Shown here piece by piece: positions 1-6,097 of a DNA stretch of 6,299 nt (position 1 is its first letter; the number at the start of each line of letters is the position of its first letter). Made by a program: the position numbers and the translations under genes. The stretch covers positions 1 to 6,299 of the forward strand of contig CAIVAX010000422.1 of the NCBI GenBank assembly GCA_903903935.1, given 5' to 3'. A model generated the notes under the pieces. It did not search any database. It was given only the letters and a program-made list of their open reading frames with translations, and was not told the origin of the DNA. This DNA is from an uncultured Hyphomicrobiales bacterium (GTDB lineage Bacteria > Pseudomonadota > Alphaproteobacteria > Rhizobiales > Beijerinckiaceae).

Positions 1-1109
1 GACCAAGCTTGAACCGCCGCAAAGGCTGGCACCACAAACAAGCCGCCGGCTATCGCGAGCAAACAAATGTCAAAAGCAAGACGCAGCGCCACTGGTGAGC
101 TGATAAGTCCGCTTAAAGTCAGCTCTTGAGCGCTGGGATTCAGCGAGAGGCTGGCCATGCCCAAATCAATTAGGCTGCCAGCCATGGCAAGGCCAGCAAG
201 GGGAATGAGCATTAAGAGAATCCGCCCGCCCGCAATCACCGCAGCCAGCACAGATCCAAGGCCAATGCCAATTGCAAAGAGCGCGATCACTAATGTTTCC
301 ACATCAAGTCCTGCTCCTAATCTATGCTTGATCATCACCGGCACAAGCGAGAGCGCCAAGGCACCTGTCATCCAAAACCAGCTGACAGCCAATGCCCCCG
401 CCCAAATGGCGGGATCTTTGCGCAGCTCGGCCAGCAGATCGCGTGTCGAGGCCCATATATTAGCTCTGATGCGCAGATCATGGACGGCGCTGGGGGCGGG
501 GGGGATAAATCGGCTCGTCAACCAACAGGCGAGCGCAATGGCCATCATCTGTGCGCCAATCGTCCAAGGCTCGCGGACATAGTCATAGGCTTGTGCGCCT
601 ATGATCAGCCCCAGCACAATGGCGACAAATGTCGCTGCTTCAATCAAAGCATTGCCGGTGGTTAATTCATCCAAGGCCAGATGATCGAGCAAAAGCGCAT
701 ATTTTATCGGCCCAAACAAAGCGGCAATCACCCCAAGCGCAAACAGGGCCAGATAGAGCAGGGGCAGGGACTCGAGCACAATCGCGCTGGCTGCCAAGGC
801 TTGAACCAGAATTTCGGCGCCCTTTAGACGCCGCGCCAACATGGCCTTATCCAGCGCATCGGCCATTTCCCCGCCCAGAGCCGACAGAAACAAAGACGGC
901 AGAATGAACAGGCCGACCGCCAGAGTGATCAGCGGCCCGGCGCTTTTTTCCTCCATCCGAAACAAAAGGATCATCGCGAGCATATTGCGCACGAAATTGT
1001 CATTAAAGGCCGACAAAAACTGGCACCAAAACAGGGGCGCGAAGCGGCGGGCGGCCATCAGCCGCAAAAAGAGGGAGGGTCCGGTCTTTGGGGGCTTGGT
1101 TGGTTGCAT
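1..1109 (-). CDS. MFS transporter, LplT/Aas N-terminal type (partial, C-terminus off the left edge)
   Basis: This is an inner-membrane major facilitator family protein whose first 369 residues are visible and free of stops. Motifs seen in order are QFLSAFNDNFVRN (residues 30-42), a loop with GGEMADALDK (79-88), LFGPIKYALL (131-140), GNALIEAATFVA (152-163), AVSWFWMTGAL (241-251) and GGLFVVPAFAAVQ (355-367). Hydrophobic segments fill most of the rest. The FNDN and FGPIKY motifs are typical of the lysophospholipid transporter LplT and of the MFS half of large fusions with an acyl-ACP--phospholipid O-acyltransferase. In those systems the transporter flips lysophospholipid inward for re-acylation. 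Whether this protein stops at about 420 residues or continues into PlsC and AMP-binding domains cannot be seen. The ATG at 1109 has only a weak GGGA upstream. An in-frame GTG at 1121-1119 lies exactly where transcription should begin and would add four residues. The gene is divergent from nadE. Confidence 0.85.
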   Translation of the reverse strand, partial: MQPTKPPKTGPSLFLRLMAARRFAPLFWCQFLSAFNDNFVRNMLAMILLFRMEEKSAGPLITLAVGLFILPSLFLSALGGEMADALDKAMLARRLKGAEILVQALAASAIVLESLPLLYLALFALGVIAALFGPIKYALLLDHLALDELTTGNALIEAATFVAIVLGLIIGAQAYDYVREPWTIGAQMMAIALACWLTSRFIPPAPSAVHDLRIRANIWASTRDLLAELRKDPAIWAGALAVSWFWMTGALALSLVPVMIKHRLGAGLDVETLVIALFAIGIGLGSVLAAVIAGGRILLMLIPLAGLAMAGSLIDLGMASLSLNPSAQELTLSGLISSPVALRLAFDICLLAIAGGLFVVPAFAAVQAW

Positions 1110-1127
1110 GATCCCAGTCACAGGAAG

Positions 1128-1156
1128 ACTATAGGGCCCAGAGGGCCCCATCTCAA
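1128..1156 (-). promoter_or_regulatory. Sigma70-type promoter of the MFS gene
   Basis: Read on the minus strand, TTGAGA (1156-1151) and TATAGT (1133-1128) are separated by exactly 17 nt, a close match to the housekeeping consensus. The expected transcription start, about 7 nt past the -10, is at 1121, on the G of an in-frame GTG and 12 nt before the ATG at 1109. The spacer holds two GGGCCC palindromes. The assignment rests on sequence match only. Confidence 0.6.
1134..1148. repeat. Two GGGCCC palindromes, 9 bp apart, inside the promoter spacer
   Basis: GGGCCC occurs at 1134-1139 and again at 1143-1148, separated by AGA, within the spacer of the MFS promoter. The 9-bp period and the position between -35 and -10 could fit a small operator, but the sites are short and G+C-rich and may be chance. 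Confidence 0.3.
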
Positions 1157-1188
1157 TTGCGCAGGGTGTGCAGGCTGTGAAGAAGCCA

Positions 1189-1217
1189 TTGCCGCTGTGC
1201 GCGGCTCCGGCTAAACC
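1189..1217 (+). promoter_or_regulatory. Candidate nadE promoter, would give a leaderless mRNA
   Basis: TTGCCG (1189-1194) and TAAACC (1212-1217) are 17 nt apart and the ATG of nadE follows 8 nt after the -10. A start of transcription 7 nt or so past the -10 would fall at or next to the ATG. No Shine-Dalgarno-like purine run lies before the ATG; the preceding bases are CTAGAACC. The match to consensus is moderate, so this is an inference. Confidence 0.35.
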
Positions 1218-1225
1218 CTAGAACC

Positions 1226-2977
1226 ATGAGCTCAAAAGACCCACGCAAAGATCAGCTTGTCATTGTTCTGGCCCAGATTGGGTCTGTGCTTGGCGATATC
1301 ACCGCCAATGCGCAGAAAATCCGCCACGCGCGCCATCAGGCCGCCGCCCAATCGGCCGATCTTGTCATGTTTTCAGAACTCTTTCTGGCTGGCTATCCGC
1401 CCGAAGATCTGGTTCTCAAGCCGGCATTTCAGGATGCCTGCCGAGCGGCGTTGGAGGATTTGGCGCGCGAGACCGCCGATGGCGGCCCGGCGCTTTTGGT
1501 TGGTCTGCCTTGGAGTGAAGAGGGCAAGCTCTATAATGCCTATGCCTTGCTGGATCGCGGACGTATCGAAACCGTGCGGTTCAAAGTTGATCTGCCCAAT
1601 TATGGCGTGTTTGACGAAAAGCGCGTGTTTTCGCCGGGCCCTTTGCCCGGGCCCGTTGCCTTTCGCGGCGTGCGTTTAGGCCTGCCCATTTGTGAGGACA
1701 TTTGGGGCGAGGAGATTGTCGAATGTCTCGCCGAGACAGGCGCAGAAATTCTGCTTGTGCCCAATGGCTCGCCCTATTGGCGCGGCAAGGGTGATGAGCG
1801 GCTGAATATAGCTGTGGCCCGTGTCACCGAGAGCGGACTGCCCTTGGCCTATCTCAATCAGATTGGCGGGCAGGATGAGCTTGTCTTTGATGGCGCCTCC
1901 TTTGTGCTCAATGCCAATTCATCGCTCGCGCTGCAATTGCCCTCTTTCGCAGAATCCTTAGTGCCAACACTCTGGCAGCGTCAGGGACAGGGCTGGGTCT
2001 GTCTCGAAGGCCATAAGTCAGTCGCACCAGAGGCAGATGAAGCCGATTACACAGCCTGCATGTTGGGCTTGCGAGATTATGTCGAAAAGAATGGCTTTCC
2101 CGGCGTGGTGATGGGCATGTCCGGAGGCATTGATTCTGCTTTATGCGCGGCGCTGGCGGCCGATGCTTTGGGTCCAGACAAAGTTCATTGCGTCATGCTG
2201 CCCTATCGCTACACCTCGCACGACTCGCTGAAAGATGCGCAGGACTGCGCCACAGCTTTGGGCGTGCGTTATGAGAGCGTGCCCATTGAATCAGCTGTCA
2301 AAGGGCTTGAAGAGACGCTTGCTCCCTTATTTGCTGGCCGCAGCCGTGATCTGACAGAAGAAAATTTGCAAAGCCGTGTTCGCGGCACAATCTTGATGTC
2401 GATCTCCAATAAATTTGGCTCCATGCTGGTGACCACTGGCAATAAATCCGAAATGTCGGTTGGGTATGCGACCATTTATGGCGATATGAATGGCGGGTTT
2501 AATCCCATCAAAGACCTTTATAAAATGCAGGTCTTTCGTCTCGCGAGCCTACGCAATCGCTGGAAGCCAGAGGGCGCCAAAGGCCCTGATGGCGAGGTGA
2601 TCACGCCCTCCATCTTGCATAAGCCCCCCAGTGCTGAATTGCGCGACAATCAGACGGATCAAGACTCCCTGCCGCCCTATGATGTGCTCGATGATATTCT
2701 CACCTGCCTTGTCGAGCAGGATCTGCCGATTGCTGAGATCCTCGCGCGCGGGCATGAGGAGGCGACAGTCAAGAAAGTCGAGCGCTTGCTCTATCTGGCC
2801 GAATATAAGCGCCGACAGGCGGCTCCGGGCGTCAAGGTAACCCGCAAAAATTTTGGCCGGGATCGACGCTATCCCATCGTCAATCGCTTCCGTGATTCGG
2901 GCGGTCCGGCCTTTGTGCCCGATCCTGATATTGCCCCGCGCCGCATCCTCGGCGGCGCTGAGCGCTTCGAGGAATAG
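1226..2977 (+). CDS. nadE: Glutamine-dependent NAD+ synthetase
   Basis: This cytoplasmic enzyme makes the last step of NAD+ synthesis: nicotinic acid adenine dinucleotide plus ATP and glutamine gives NAD+. The 583 residues have the usual two-domain length. Residues about 10-260 are a nitrilase-type glutaminase domain with the expected Glu-Lys-Cys triad: E51 (in SELFLAGYPPEDL), K120 (before LPNYGVFDEKR) and C156 (in PICEDIW). Residues about 275-560 are the ATP-dependent synthetase domain with the P-loop-like SGGIDSA (299-305), TTGNKSEMSVGYATIYGD (403-420), GGFNPIKDLYK (423-433) and the KPPSAELRDNQTDQDSLPPY segment (466-485). Ammonia released by the first domain is channelled to the second in this family. 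All key residues are present and the reading frame is intact. The first ATG is chosen because it sits just before the domain start; no Shine-Dalgarno precedes it. The gene appears to be a single-gene unit, ending before hairpins at 2982-2996 and 3041-3066. Confidence 0.97.
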   Translation: MSSKDPRKDQLVIVLAQIGSVLGDITANAQKIRHARHQAAAQSADLVMFSELFLAGYPPEDLVLKPAFQDACRAALEDLARETADGGPALLVGLPWSEEGKLYNAYALLDRGRIETVRFKVDLPNYGVFDEKRVFSPGPLPGPVAFRGVRLGLPICEDIWGEEIVECLAETGAEILLVPNGSPYWRGKGDERLNIAVARVTESGLPLAYLNQIGGQDELVFDGASFVLNANSSLALQLPSFAESLVPTLWQRQGQGWVCLEGHKSVAPEADEADYTACMLGLRDYVEKNGFPGVVMGMSGGIDSALCAALAADALGPDKVHCVMLPYRYTSHDSLKDAQDCATALGVRYESVPIESAVKGLEETLAPLFAGRSRDLTEENLQSRVRGTILMSISNKFGSMLVTTGNKSEMSVGYATIYGDMNGGFNPIKDLYKMQVFRLASLRNRWKPEGAKGPDGEVITPSILHKPPSAELRDNQTDQDSLPPYDVLDDILTCLVEQDLPIAEILARGHEEATVKKVERLLYLAEYKRRQAAPGVKVTRKNFGRDRRYPIVNRFRDSGGPAFVPDPDIAPRRILGGAERFEE

Positions 2978-2981
2978 GCTT

Positions 2982-2996
2982 GCCCTCTGTGAGGGC
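2982..2996 (+). terminator. Short hairpin just after the nadE stop
   Basis: GCCCTC (2982-2987) and GAGGGC (2991-2996) form a perfect 6-bp stem with a TGT loop, starting 4 nt after the nadE stop codon. No T-run follows, so it may stabilise the mRNA 3' end rather than terminate. A second imperfect stem, GGAAGG (3003-3008) with CCTTTCC (3012-3018), follows. Confidence 0.35.
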
Positions 2997-3040
2997 TGGT
3001 CAGGAAGGTCGCCTTTCCCGAATAAGCTTAAGATCAATAA

Positions 3041-3066
3041 GAAAGGCCGCCCGAAGGCGGCCTTTC
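3041..3066 (-). terminator. Strong intrinsic terminator, facing the minus-strand small RNA and probably bidirectional
   Basis: GAAAGGCCGCC (3041-3051) and GGCGGCCTTTC (3056-3066) are perfect 11-bp arms around a 4-nt loop. On the minus strand the stem ends in CTTTC and runs on as TTATTGATCT, which is T-rich. On the plus strand only CTTTCCATTG follows. It therefore fits best as the terminator of the minus-strand unit upstream at 3067-3256, while also ending any read-through from nadE. Confidence 0.75.
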
Positions 3067-3095
3067 CATTGTCTGCCATGGCCCCAAGGGGGGCG

Positions 3096-3133
3096 GATCA
3101 GGCAAGTGGGAACTCCTGCTACGATCAGGCAAG
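3096..3133 (-). repeat. Duplicated 11-mer CTTGCCTGATC in the small transcript
   Basis: On the minus strand CTTGCCTGATC occurs at 3133-3123 and again at 3106-3096, 27 nt apart. Both copies contain GCCTGATC, which can pair with GATCTGGC at 3142-3135 with one mismatch, so the two copies compete for the same partner. The core GCCTGA also occurs at 3155-3150, overlapping the small ORF's stop codon, and near the predicted transcription start. Confidence 0.6.
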
Positions 3134-3149
3134 GGCCAGATCATGCACT

Positions 3150-3227
3150 TCAGGCAGTTCCAATCCGGACGTTGCGAAGAGTCCAGATCCCGGTCACCGA
3201 CGACCACGGCTTATGACAATGAGACAC
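3150..3227 (-). CDS. Small ORF of 25 codons with an exceptional ribosome binding site
   Basis: The start is GTG at 3227-3225 and the stop is TGA at 3152-3150. The core GGAGG (3239-3235) lies 7 nt before the GTG, an ideal spacing, inside GAAAGGAGGTGATCCAG (3243-3227), which matches the complement of the 16S rRNA 3' end over 17 nt. The peptide begins MSHCHKPW, contains two Trp residues (8 and 15), one Cys (4) flanked by two His, and ends NVRIGTA. It has two arginines and one lysine and no long hydrophobic stretch, so it is not an obvious membrane peptide. I do not recognise the family. The ribosome binding site and the flanking promoter and terminator argue that it is translated. It might be a leader-type peptide whose translation controls the RNA structure downstream rather than a functional protein. 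Confidence 0.5.
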   Translation of the reverse strand: MSHCHKPWSSVTGIWTLRNVRIGTA

Positions 3228-3234
3228 TGGATCA

Positions 3235-3243
3235 CCTCCTTTC
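3235..3243 (-). promoter_or_regulatory. Extended Shine-Dalgarno of the small ORF
   Basis: GAAAGGAGG, continued by TGATCCAG up to the G of the GTG start, gives a 17-nt perfect complement to the sequence CTGGATCACCTCCTTTC, the known end of 16S rRNA in many alphaproteobacteria. Ordinary ribosome binding sites use 4-7 of these positions. The match decides the start codon of the small ORF. Confidence 0.75.
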
Positions 3244-3262
3244 GGTTGTTAACGACTCAGGC

Positions 3263-3291
3263 AGTCTAGCCCTCGCCGGGGCGGCTGTTAA
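3263..3291 (-). promoter_or_regulatory. Sigma70-type promoter of the small transcript
   Basis: On the minus strand TTAACA (3291-3286) and TAGACT (3268-3263) are 17 nt apart, each one or two changes from consensus. Transcription would start near 3256, giving a leader of about 29 nt before the GTG. It is back-to-back with the gltX promoter region. Confidence 0.55.
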
Positions 3292-3296
3292 GTCTT

Positions 3297-3363
3297 TTGA
3301 TGTGCGCTGGTTTGTAAGCTAGGACGCGGACTAGCTGACTTCCGTGCCAAACTGATTTAAGAC
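3297..3363 (+). promoter_or_regulatory. gltX promoter region, two candidate promoters
   Basis: Candidate one is CTGACT (3335-3340), 17-nt spacer, TAAGAC (3358-3363), whose -10 ends 6 nt before the gltX ATG and would give a leaderless mRNA. Candidate two is TTGATG (3297-3302), 17-nt spacer, TAGGAC (3320-3325), giving a leader of about 38 nt. An inverted repeat AGCTAG (3317-3322) / CTAGCT (3331-3336) overlaps the second -10. Both matches are moderate and no clear Shine-Dalgarno precedes the ATG. Confidence 0.35.
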
Positions 3364-3369
3364 AAGAGC

Positions 3370-4722
3370 ATGAAAGCTCCTATCGTCCGATTTGCTCCCT
3401 CCCCCACTGGCCGCATCCATATTGGCAATGCGCGCACGGCCCTCTTCAACTGGCTTTTTGCCAAACGCTCTGGCGGGCGTTTTGTGCTGCGCTTTGATGA
3501 TACTGATCAAGAGCGCTCGCGCGAGGAATATGCGCAATCGATTGCCGTTGATCTGAACTGGCTCGGCATTCATCCCGATCTGACTGTGCGTCAATCGCAG
3601 CGCTTTGCGCTTTATGATGCGGCGGCGCAAAAGCTCAGAGATGCGGGCTTGCTCTATCCGTGCTATGAAACCGCTGATGAATTGGACCGTCGGCGCAAGC
3701 GTCAGATCACGCGTGGTCAGCCACCAATCTATGATCGCGCCGCTTTGTCTCTCACACAGGCTGATCATGATCAGTTCAAAGCTCAGGGCCGCAAACCACA
3801 TTGGCGATTCAAGCTCGAGTCTAAAACCATTGAATGGGTCGATCTTGTGCGCGGCCCCAGTCATATTGAGTGCGCCTCGCTCTCTGATCCTGTGTTGATC
3901 CGCGAAGACGGCACTTATCTCTATACGCTCCCCTCCGTGGTTGATGACATTGATCTAGGTATTACCCATGTGATCCGCGGCGAAGATCACGTCACCAATA
4001 CAGCCGTGCAAATCCAATTGTTTGAAACCCTTTCTGGCGCAGGCGCGGCGCCGCAATTTGGACATCATAATCTTTTGGCTTCTTCCAGCGGCGAGGGGCT
4101 CTCCAAGCGCTCGGGTGCTTTATCAATCACAGGTCTGCGCGAGGCGGGTATTGAATCGCTCGCTGTGGCCTCTCTGGCTGTGCTCACTGGCTCGTCCGAT
4201 AGCGTCCATGCGATTGCCAATCTTGAAGCTCTACTAGAGACATTTGATCTGGCGCATGTCTCGCGCAATTCGGCCAAATTTGATCCAGCTGAATTGGATT
4301 CGCTGTCTGCCCGCACTTTGCATGCCTTGGAGGCCGAGGCTGTTCGTGCGCGTTTGGCGCAGCTGGGTGTGACAGGCGAGGACATCACACCCTTCTGGCT
4401 GGCCGTGCGCAGCAATCTCACCTCATTGGCGGATGCCAAATTGTGGTGGACTGTCATTCATGGTGAAATCACGCCGGTGATTGAGGATGCTGATTTTGCC
4501 AATGCAGCCGCTGAGCTCCTGCCACCCGAGCCATTGGATCAACACAGCTGGAGCCAATGGACCGCAAAGGTGAAAGAGACAACGGGCCGCAAAGGCAAAG
4601 CGCTTTTTCATCCGCTGCGGCTGGCTTTAACGGGGCAAGATCAGGGGCCAGAATTGGCGGTGCTTTTGCCGCTGATCGGCAAGCTTAAGGCTTCTGCCCG
4701 ATTACACGGACGCGTTTCGTAA
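3370..4722 (+). CDS. gltX: Glutamyl-tRNA synthetase (glutamate--tRNA ligase)
   Basis: This class I aminoacyl-tRNA synthetase attaches glutamate to tRNA(Glu) in the cytoplasm, using ATP. The 450 residues show [16 protein letters not shown] (8-23, the HIGH motif), [10 protein letters not shown] (41-50), [12 protein letters not shown] (200-211), and a KMSKS loop reading GLSKRSG (243-249). The C-terminal anticodon-binding helical domain runs from about 300 and ends with [18 protein letters not shown] (420-437). The length is slightly under the common 470, as in the compact GluRS of alphaproteobacteria. It is full length rather than the short glutamyl-Q-tRNA(Asp) enzyme, because the anticodon-binding domain is present. 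Many alphaproteobacteria lack GlnRS, carry two GluRS genes and form Gln-tRNA by GatCAB; which copy this is, and whether it also charges tRNA(Gln), cannot be told here. The start fits the family N-terminus. The last 38 bp overlap the end of the convergent DUF2865 gene. Confidence 0.95.
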   Translation: MKAPIVRFAPSPTGRIHIGNARTALFNWLFAKRSGGRFVLRFDDTDQERSREEYAQSIAVDLNWLGIHPDLTVRQSQRFALYDAAAQKLRDAGLLYPCYETADELDRRRKRQITRGQPPIYDRAALSLTQADHDQFKAQGRKPHWRFKLESKTIEWVDLVRGPSHIECASLSDPVLIREDGTYLYTLPSVVDDIDLGITHVIRGEDHVTNTAVQIQLFETLSGAGAAPQFGHHNLLASSSGEGLSKRSGALSITGLREAGIESLAVASLAVLTGSSDSVHAIANLEALLETFDLAHVSRNSAKFDPAELDSLSARTLHALEAEAVRARLAQLGVTGEDITPFWLAVRSNLTSLADAKLWWTVIHGEITPVIEDADFANAAAELLPPEPLDQHSWSQWTAKVKETTGRKGKALFHPLRLALTGQDQGPELAVLLPLIGKLKASARLHGRVS

Positions 4723-5929
4723 CGCCATCAGGCCCTGCAACCTGACGCTCTTCGCCCTCTTTGCCTGAATAGGTCTGGCTGGCATTGATGGAGCTTGAGC
4801 CCAAAGCCGCCTGACTTTGAACAGCTGCAACACTTGGAACGGGCCCAGGATTAGGAGCCGCCGCGACAGGTTTTGGTTCAGCGAATTGATTAGCTTTTGC
4901 CTTGGGATCAGGCTTTTTAGCTGCCACATTGGCCGGCAGAGTTTTCTCTGGTTGTGGCTTAGTGATTTTCACAGGTTCGGGCTTGGCTACTTTGGGGCGC
5001 GCCATTTCAGCCGATTTCTCAGGTGTGATGATCACATCCTTATTGCCGGTGCCGAGCAGTTTTTCTGCATTTGACAGAGCCTCAACCCAGCTCTGCCCCT
5101 CGCCTTTGCACGAACAGGTGGGATCGAATTTGGTGCGATAGCGACCCGCATAGGGCATGGAGCGATAGGTGCTGCCATTGCTTGAGATCGCCTCATCAAT
5201 GTCTTTGTTCATCGAATAAGTGAAAACTTCAGTGGTGACATTGGGGCATTGCGCTTGGCACAATTGCGCCAGACTTTCCATGCGCCCCTGTGTGGCCGAA
5301 TAGCTAATCGGGAAAAAGCCGCCATCACATGTGCGCACACACACAGCCTTGGAGCCGCCCATGGGTGGGAGATTCTCGGATGGAGTATCATTCTCACCGG
5401 GCATGAGATCATAATCAGCGCCCGTGCGCGTGCCACCAAATAAGCGGTCGAGCAAACCAGGGCTTTGACGATTGGAGGCCTCGCCGCCGCAATAGGTTTT
5501 ATAACGAGATAATAAGTCCTGACGCTGCGAATCCATGCCCTCATTCGTGCGTTGGAATTGCGCATTGAGCTGCGTCAGCCTCGTCTGGGCGCTGCGCATC
5601 TGATCTTGCAGCGGCCCACATTCTGCTGGCGGCGCGCTGCCGAAAAATAAAAATTGTTGCCGATTGCAGCCGATCGAAGCGCCATAATCCGTCATGCGCG
5701 CCAATTCGCTGCGCTGGCGCTGAATGGTCTCGGACAGCGCCTGTGCATCACCGCCATTGCCCGACAAGCTGGCCAATTGCATTTGCAGTTTGCCGCAATC
5801 AATCGCCTGAGCTTGGCTGGGCGCAATGGGCAGGGCCAGAACACAGGCCATCACAGCCCCTGCTAATCTGGCAAGGCTGGCAGGAAGAGTCAGAGGGCGA
5901 GGATCTGCCCGTGAAATCTGAAAGGCCAA
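4685..5929 (-). CDS. DUF2865 domain protein, secreted and cysteine-rich
   Basis: The function is unknown. The core of about residues 195-285 is the DUF2865 signature: [17 protein letters not shown] (195-211), CQAQCP (224-229) and [13 protein letters not shown] (269-281), six cysteines that could form disulfides. The N-terminus has a hydrophobic segment ending [10 protein letters not shown], with a likely signal peptidase cut after residue 42, so the protein is probably periplasmic. Residues about 46-80 and 105-145 look helical, possibly coiled coil, and carry four more cysteines (45, 88, 104, 147). Residues about 302-375 are rich in Pro, Lys and Ala, as in a wall-spanning or flexible linker; the C-terminus ends [10 protein letters not shown], a typical family tail. 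The start is uncertain. The TTG at 5929 keeps an arginine-containing n-region, but an ATG at 5851 has AGGGG 5 nt upstream and would leave a short, uncharged signal sequence. The frame is open upstream to 6008 with no better start. Confidence 0.85.
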   Translation of the reverse strand: MAFQISRADPRPLTLPASLARLAGAVMACVLALPIAPSQAQAIDCGKLQMQLASLSGNGGDAQALSETIQRQRSELARMTDYGASIGCNRQQFLFFGSAPPAECGPLQDQMRSAQTRLTQLNAQFQRTNEGMDSQRQDLLSRYKTYCGGEASNRQSPGLLDRLFGGTRTGADYDLMPGENDTPSENLPPMGGSKAVCVRTCDGGFFPISYSATQGRMESLAQLCQAQCPNVTTEVFTYSMNKDIDEAISSNGSTYRSMPYAGRYRTKFDPTCSCKGEGQSWVEALSNAEKLLGTGNKDVIITPEKSAEMARPKVAKPEPVKITKPQPEKTLPANVAAKKPDPKAKANQFAEPKPVAAAPNPGPVPSVAAVQSQAALGSSSINASQTYSGKEGEERQVAGPDGVTKRVRVIGQKP

Positions 5930-5948
5930 AGCGCGTGTCCCAGAAAGA

Positions 5949-5969
5949 GCCCGATAGGGCGAGTCGCCC
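5949..5969 (-). promoter_or_regulatory. Overlapping inverted repeats upstream of the DUF2865 gene
   Basis: GCCC (5949-5952) pairs with GGGC (5957-5960) around GATA. GGGCGA (5957-5962) pairs with TCGCCC (5964-5969) around one base. The two palindromes share the GGGC arm, so they are mutually exclusive as RNA hairpins; as DNA the 13-bp palindrome at 5957-5969 could be a protein binding site. They lie 20-40 bp before the TTG start. Confidence 0.35.
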
Positions 5970-6040
5970 CTAGCGATAATCTGAACTCTTCTACATTTGA
6001 ACGCAATTCATGGCCAAATCAGGGCTCTGTGCACAGGCAG

Positions 6041-6095
6041 AGATTGGCAAGCCTGAGATTGGCAAGCCTGAGATGAGCAAGCCTGAGATGAGCAA
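6041..6095 (+). repeat. 15-bp tandem repeat, about 3.7 copies
   Basis: AGATTGGCAAGCCTG occurs at 6041-6055 and 6056-6070 without change. A variant AGATGAGCAAGCCTG follows at 6071-6085, and a truncated variant AGATGAGCAA at 6086-6095. The unit is five codons long, and a plus-strand frame from an ATG at 6010 to a TAG at 6118-6120 (36 codons) stays open, reading EIGKP, EIGKP, EMSKP, EMSKG. There is no Shine-Dalgarno before that ATG, so coding is doubtful. Confidence 0.8.
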
Positions 6096-6097
6096 AG

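Larger units (their letters stand above)
3034..3256 (-). ncRNA. Candidate small transcript (about 220 nt) carrying a 25-codon ORF and a structured 3' region
   Basis: A complete transcription unit can be read on the minus strand between nadE and gltX. A promoter at 3291-3263 predicts a start near 3256; a strong terminator at 3066-3041 ends it. The 5' leader of about 29 nt carries an extreme Shine-Dalgarno site, followed by the small ORF at 3227-3150. The rest can fold. GGAACTGCCTG (3161-3151) pairs with CAGGAGTTCC (3118-3109) with one bulged G, enclosing GATCTGGC (3142-3135), loop CCTT, GCCTGATC (3130-3123) with one T-T mismatch. The stop codon of the small ORF begins inside the outer stem. 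I do not recognise the RNA: it lacks the signature sequences I know for tmRNA or SRP RNA. It could be a dual-function small RNA, or simply a small-protein mRNA. Boundaries are estimated. Confidence 0.45.

Noticed and set aside
157..1134. Several plus-strand open frames of 90-140 codons
   Set aside because: They lie opposite a continuous minus-strand frame with clear MFS motifs, and their translations have no recognisable domain and skewed Arg/Pro/Ala content.
2549..3079. Minus-strand open frame of 176 codons
   Set aside because: It is antisense to the conserved C-terminal half of NadE and runs through the terminator stem.
3227..3243. Remnant of a 16S rRNA gene on the plus strand
   Set aside because: Only the last 17 nt of 16S match; the preceding bases do not resemble helix 45 and no tRNA or 23S sequence follows. 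A ribosome binding site on the other strand explains the match better.
3034..3256. Known housekeeping RNA (tmRNA, SRP RNA, 6S RNA)
   Set aside because: No tRNA-like ends, no SRP tetraloop signature and no long interrupted duplex with a central bubble were found.
2853..3269. Plus-strand open frames across the nadE end and the intergenic region
   Set aside because: They overlap the NadE C-terminus out of frame, read through the 11-bp terminator stem, and cover the minus-strand unit antisense; no start signal was seen.
3331..3864. Minus-strand open frame of 177 codons
   Set aside because: It is antisense to the catalytic HIGH region of gltX and has no recognisable motif.
4096..4116. Unusual KMSKS motif (GLSKR) in GltX as a sign of lost activity
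   Set aside because: The SKR form is common in alphaproteobacterial GluRS, and the HIGH motif and the rest of the domain are intact.
6041..6095. CRISPR array
   Set aside because: Repeat units are 15 bp and directly adjacent, with no spacers and no cas genes in view.
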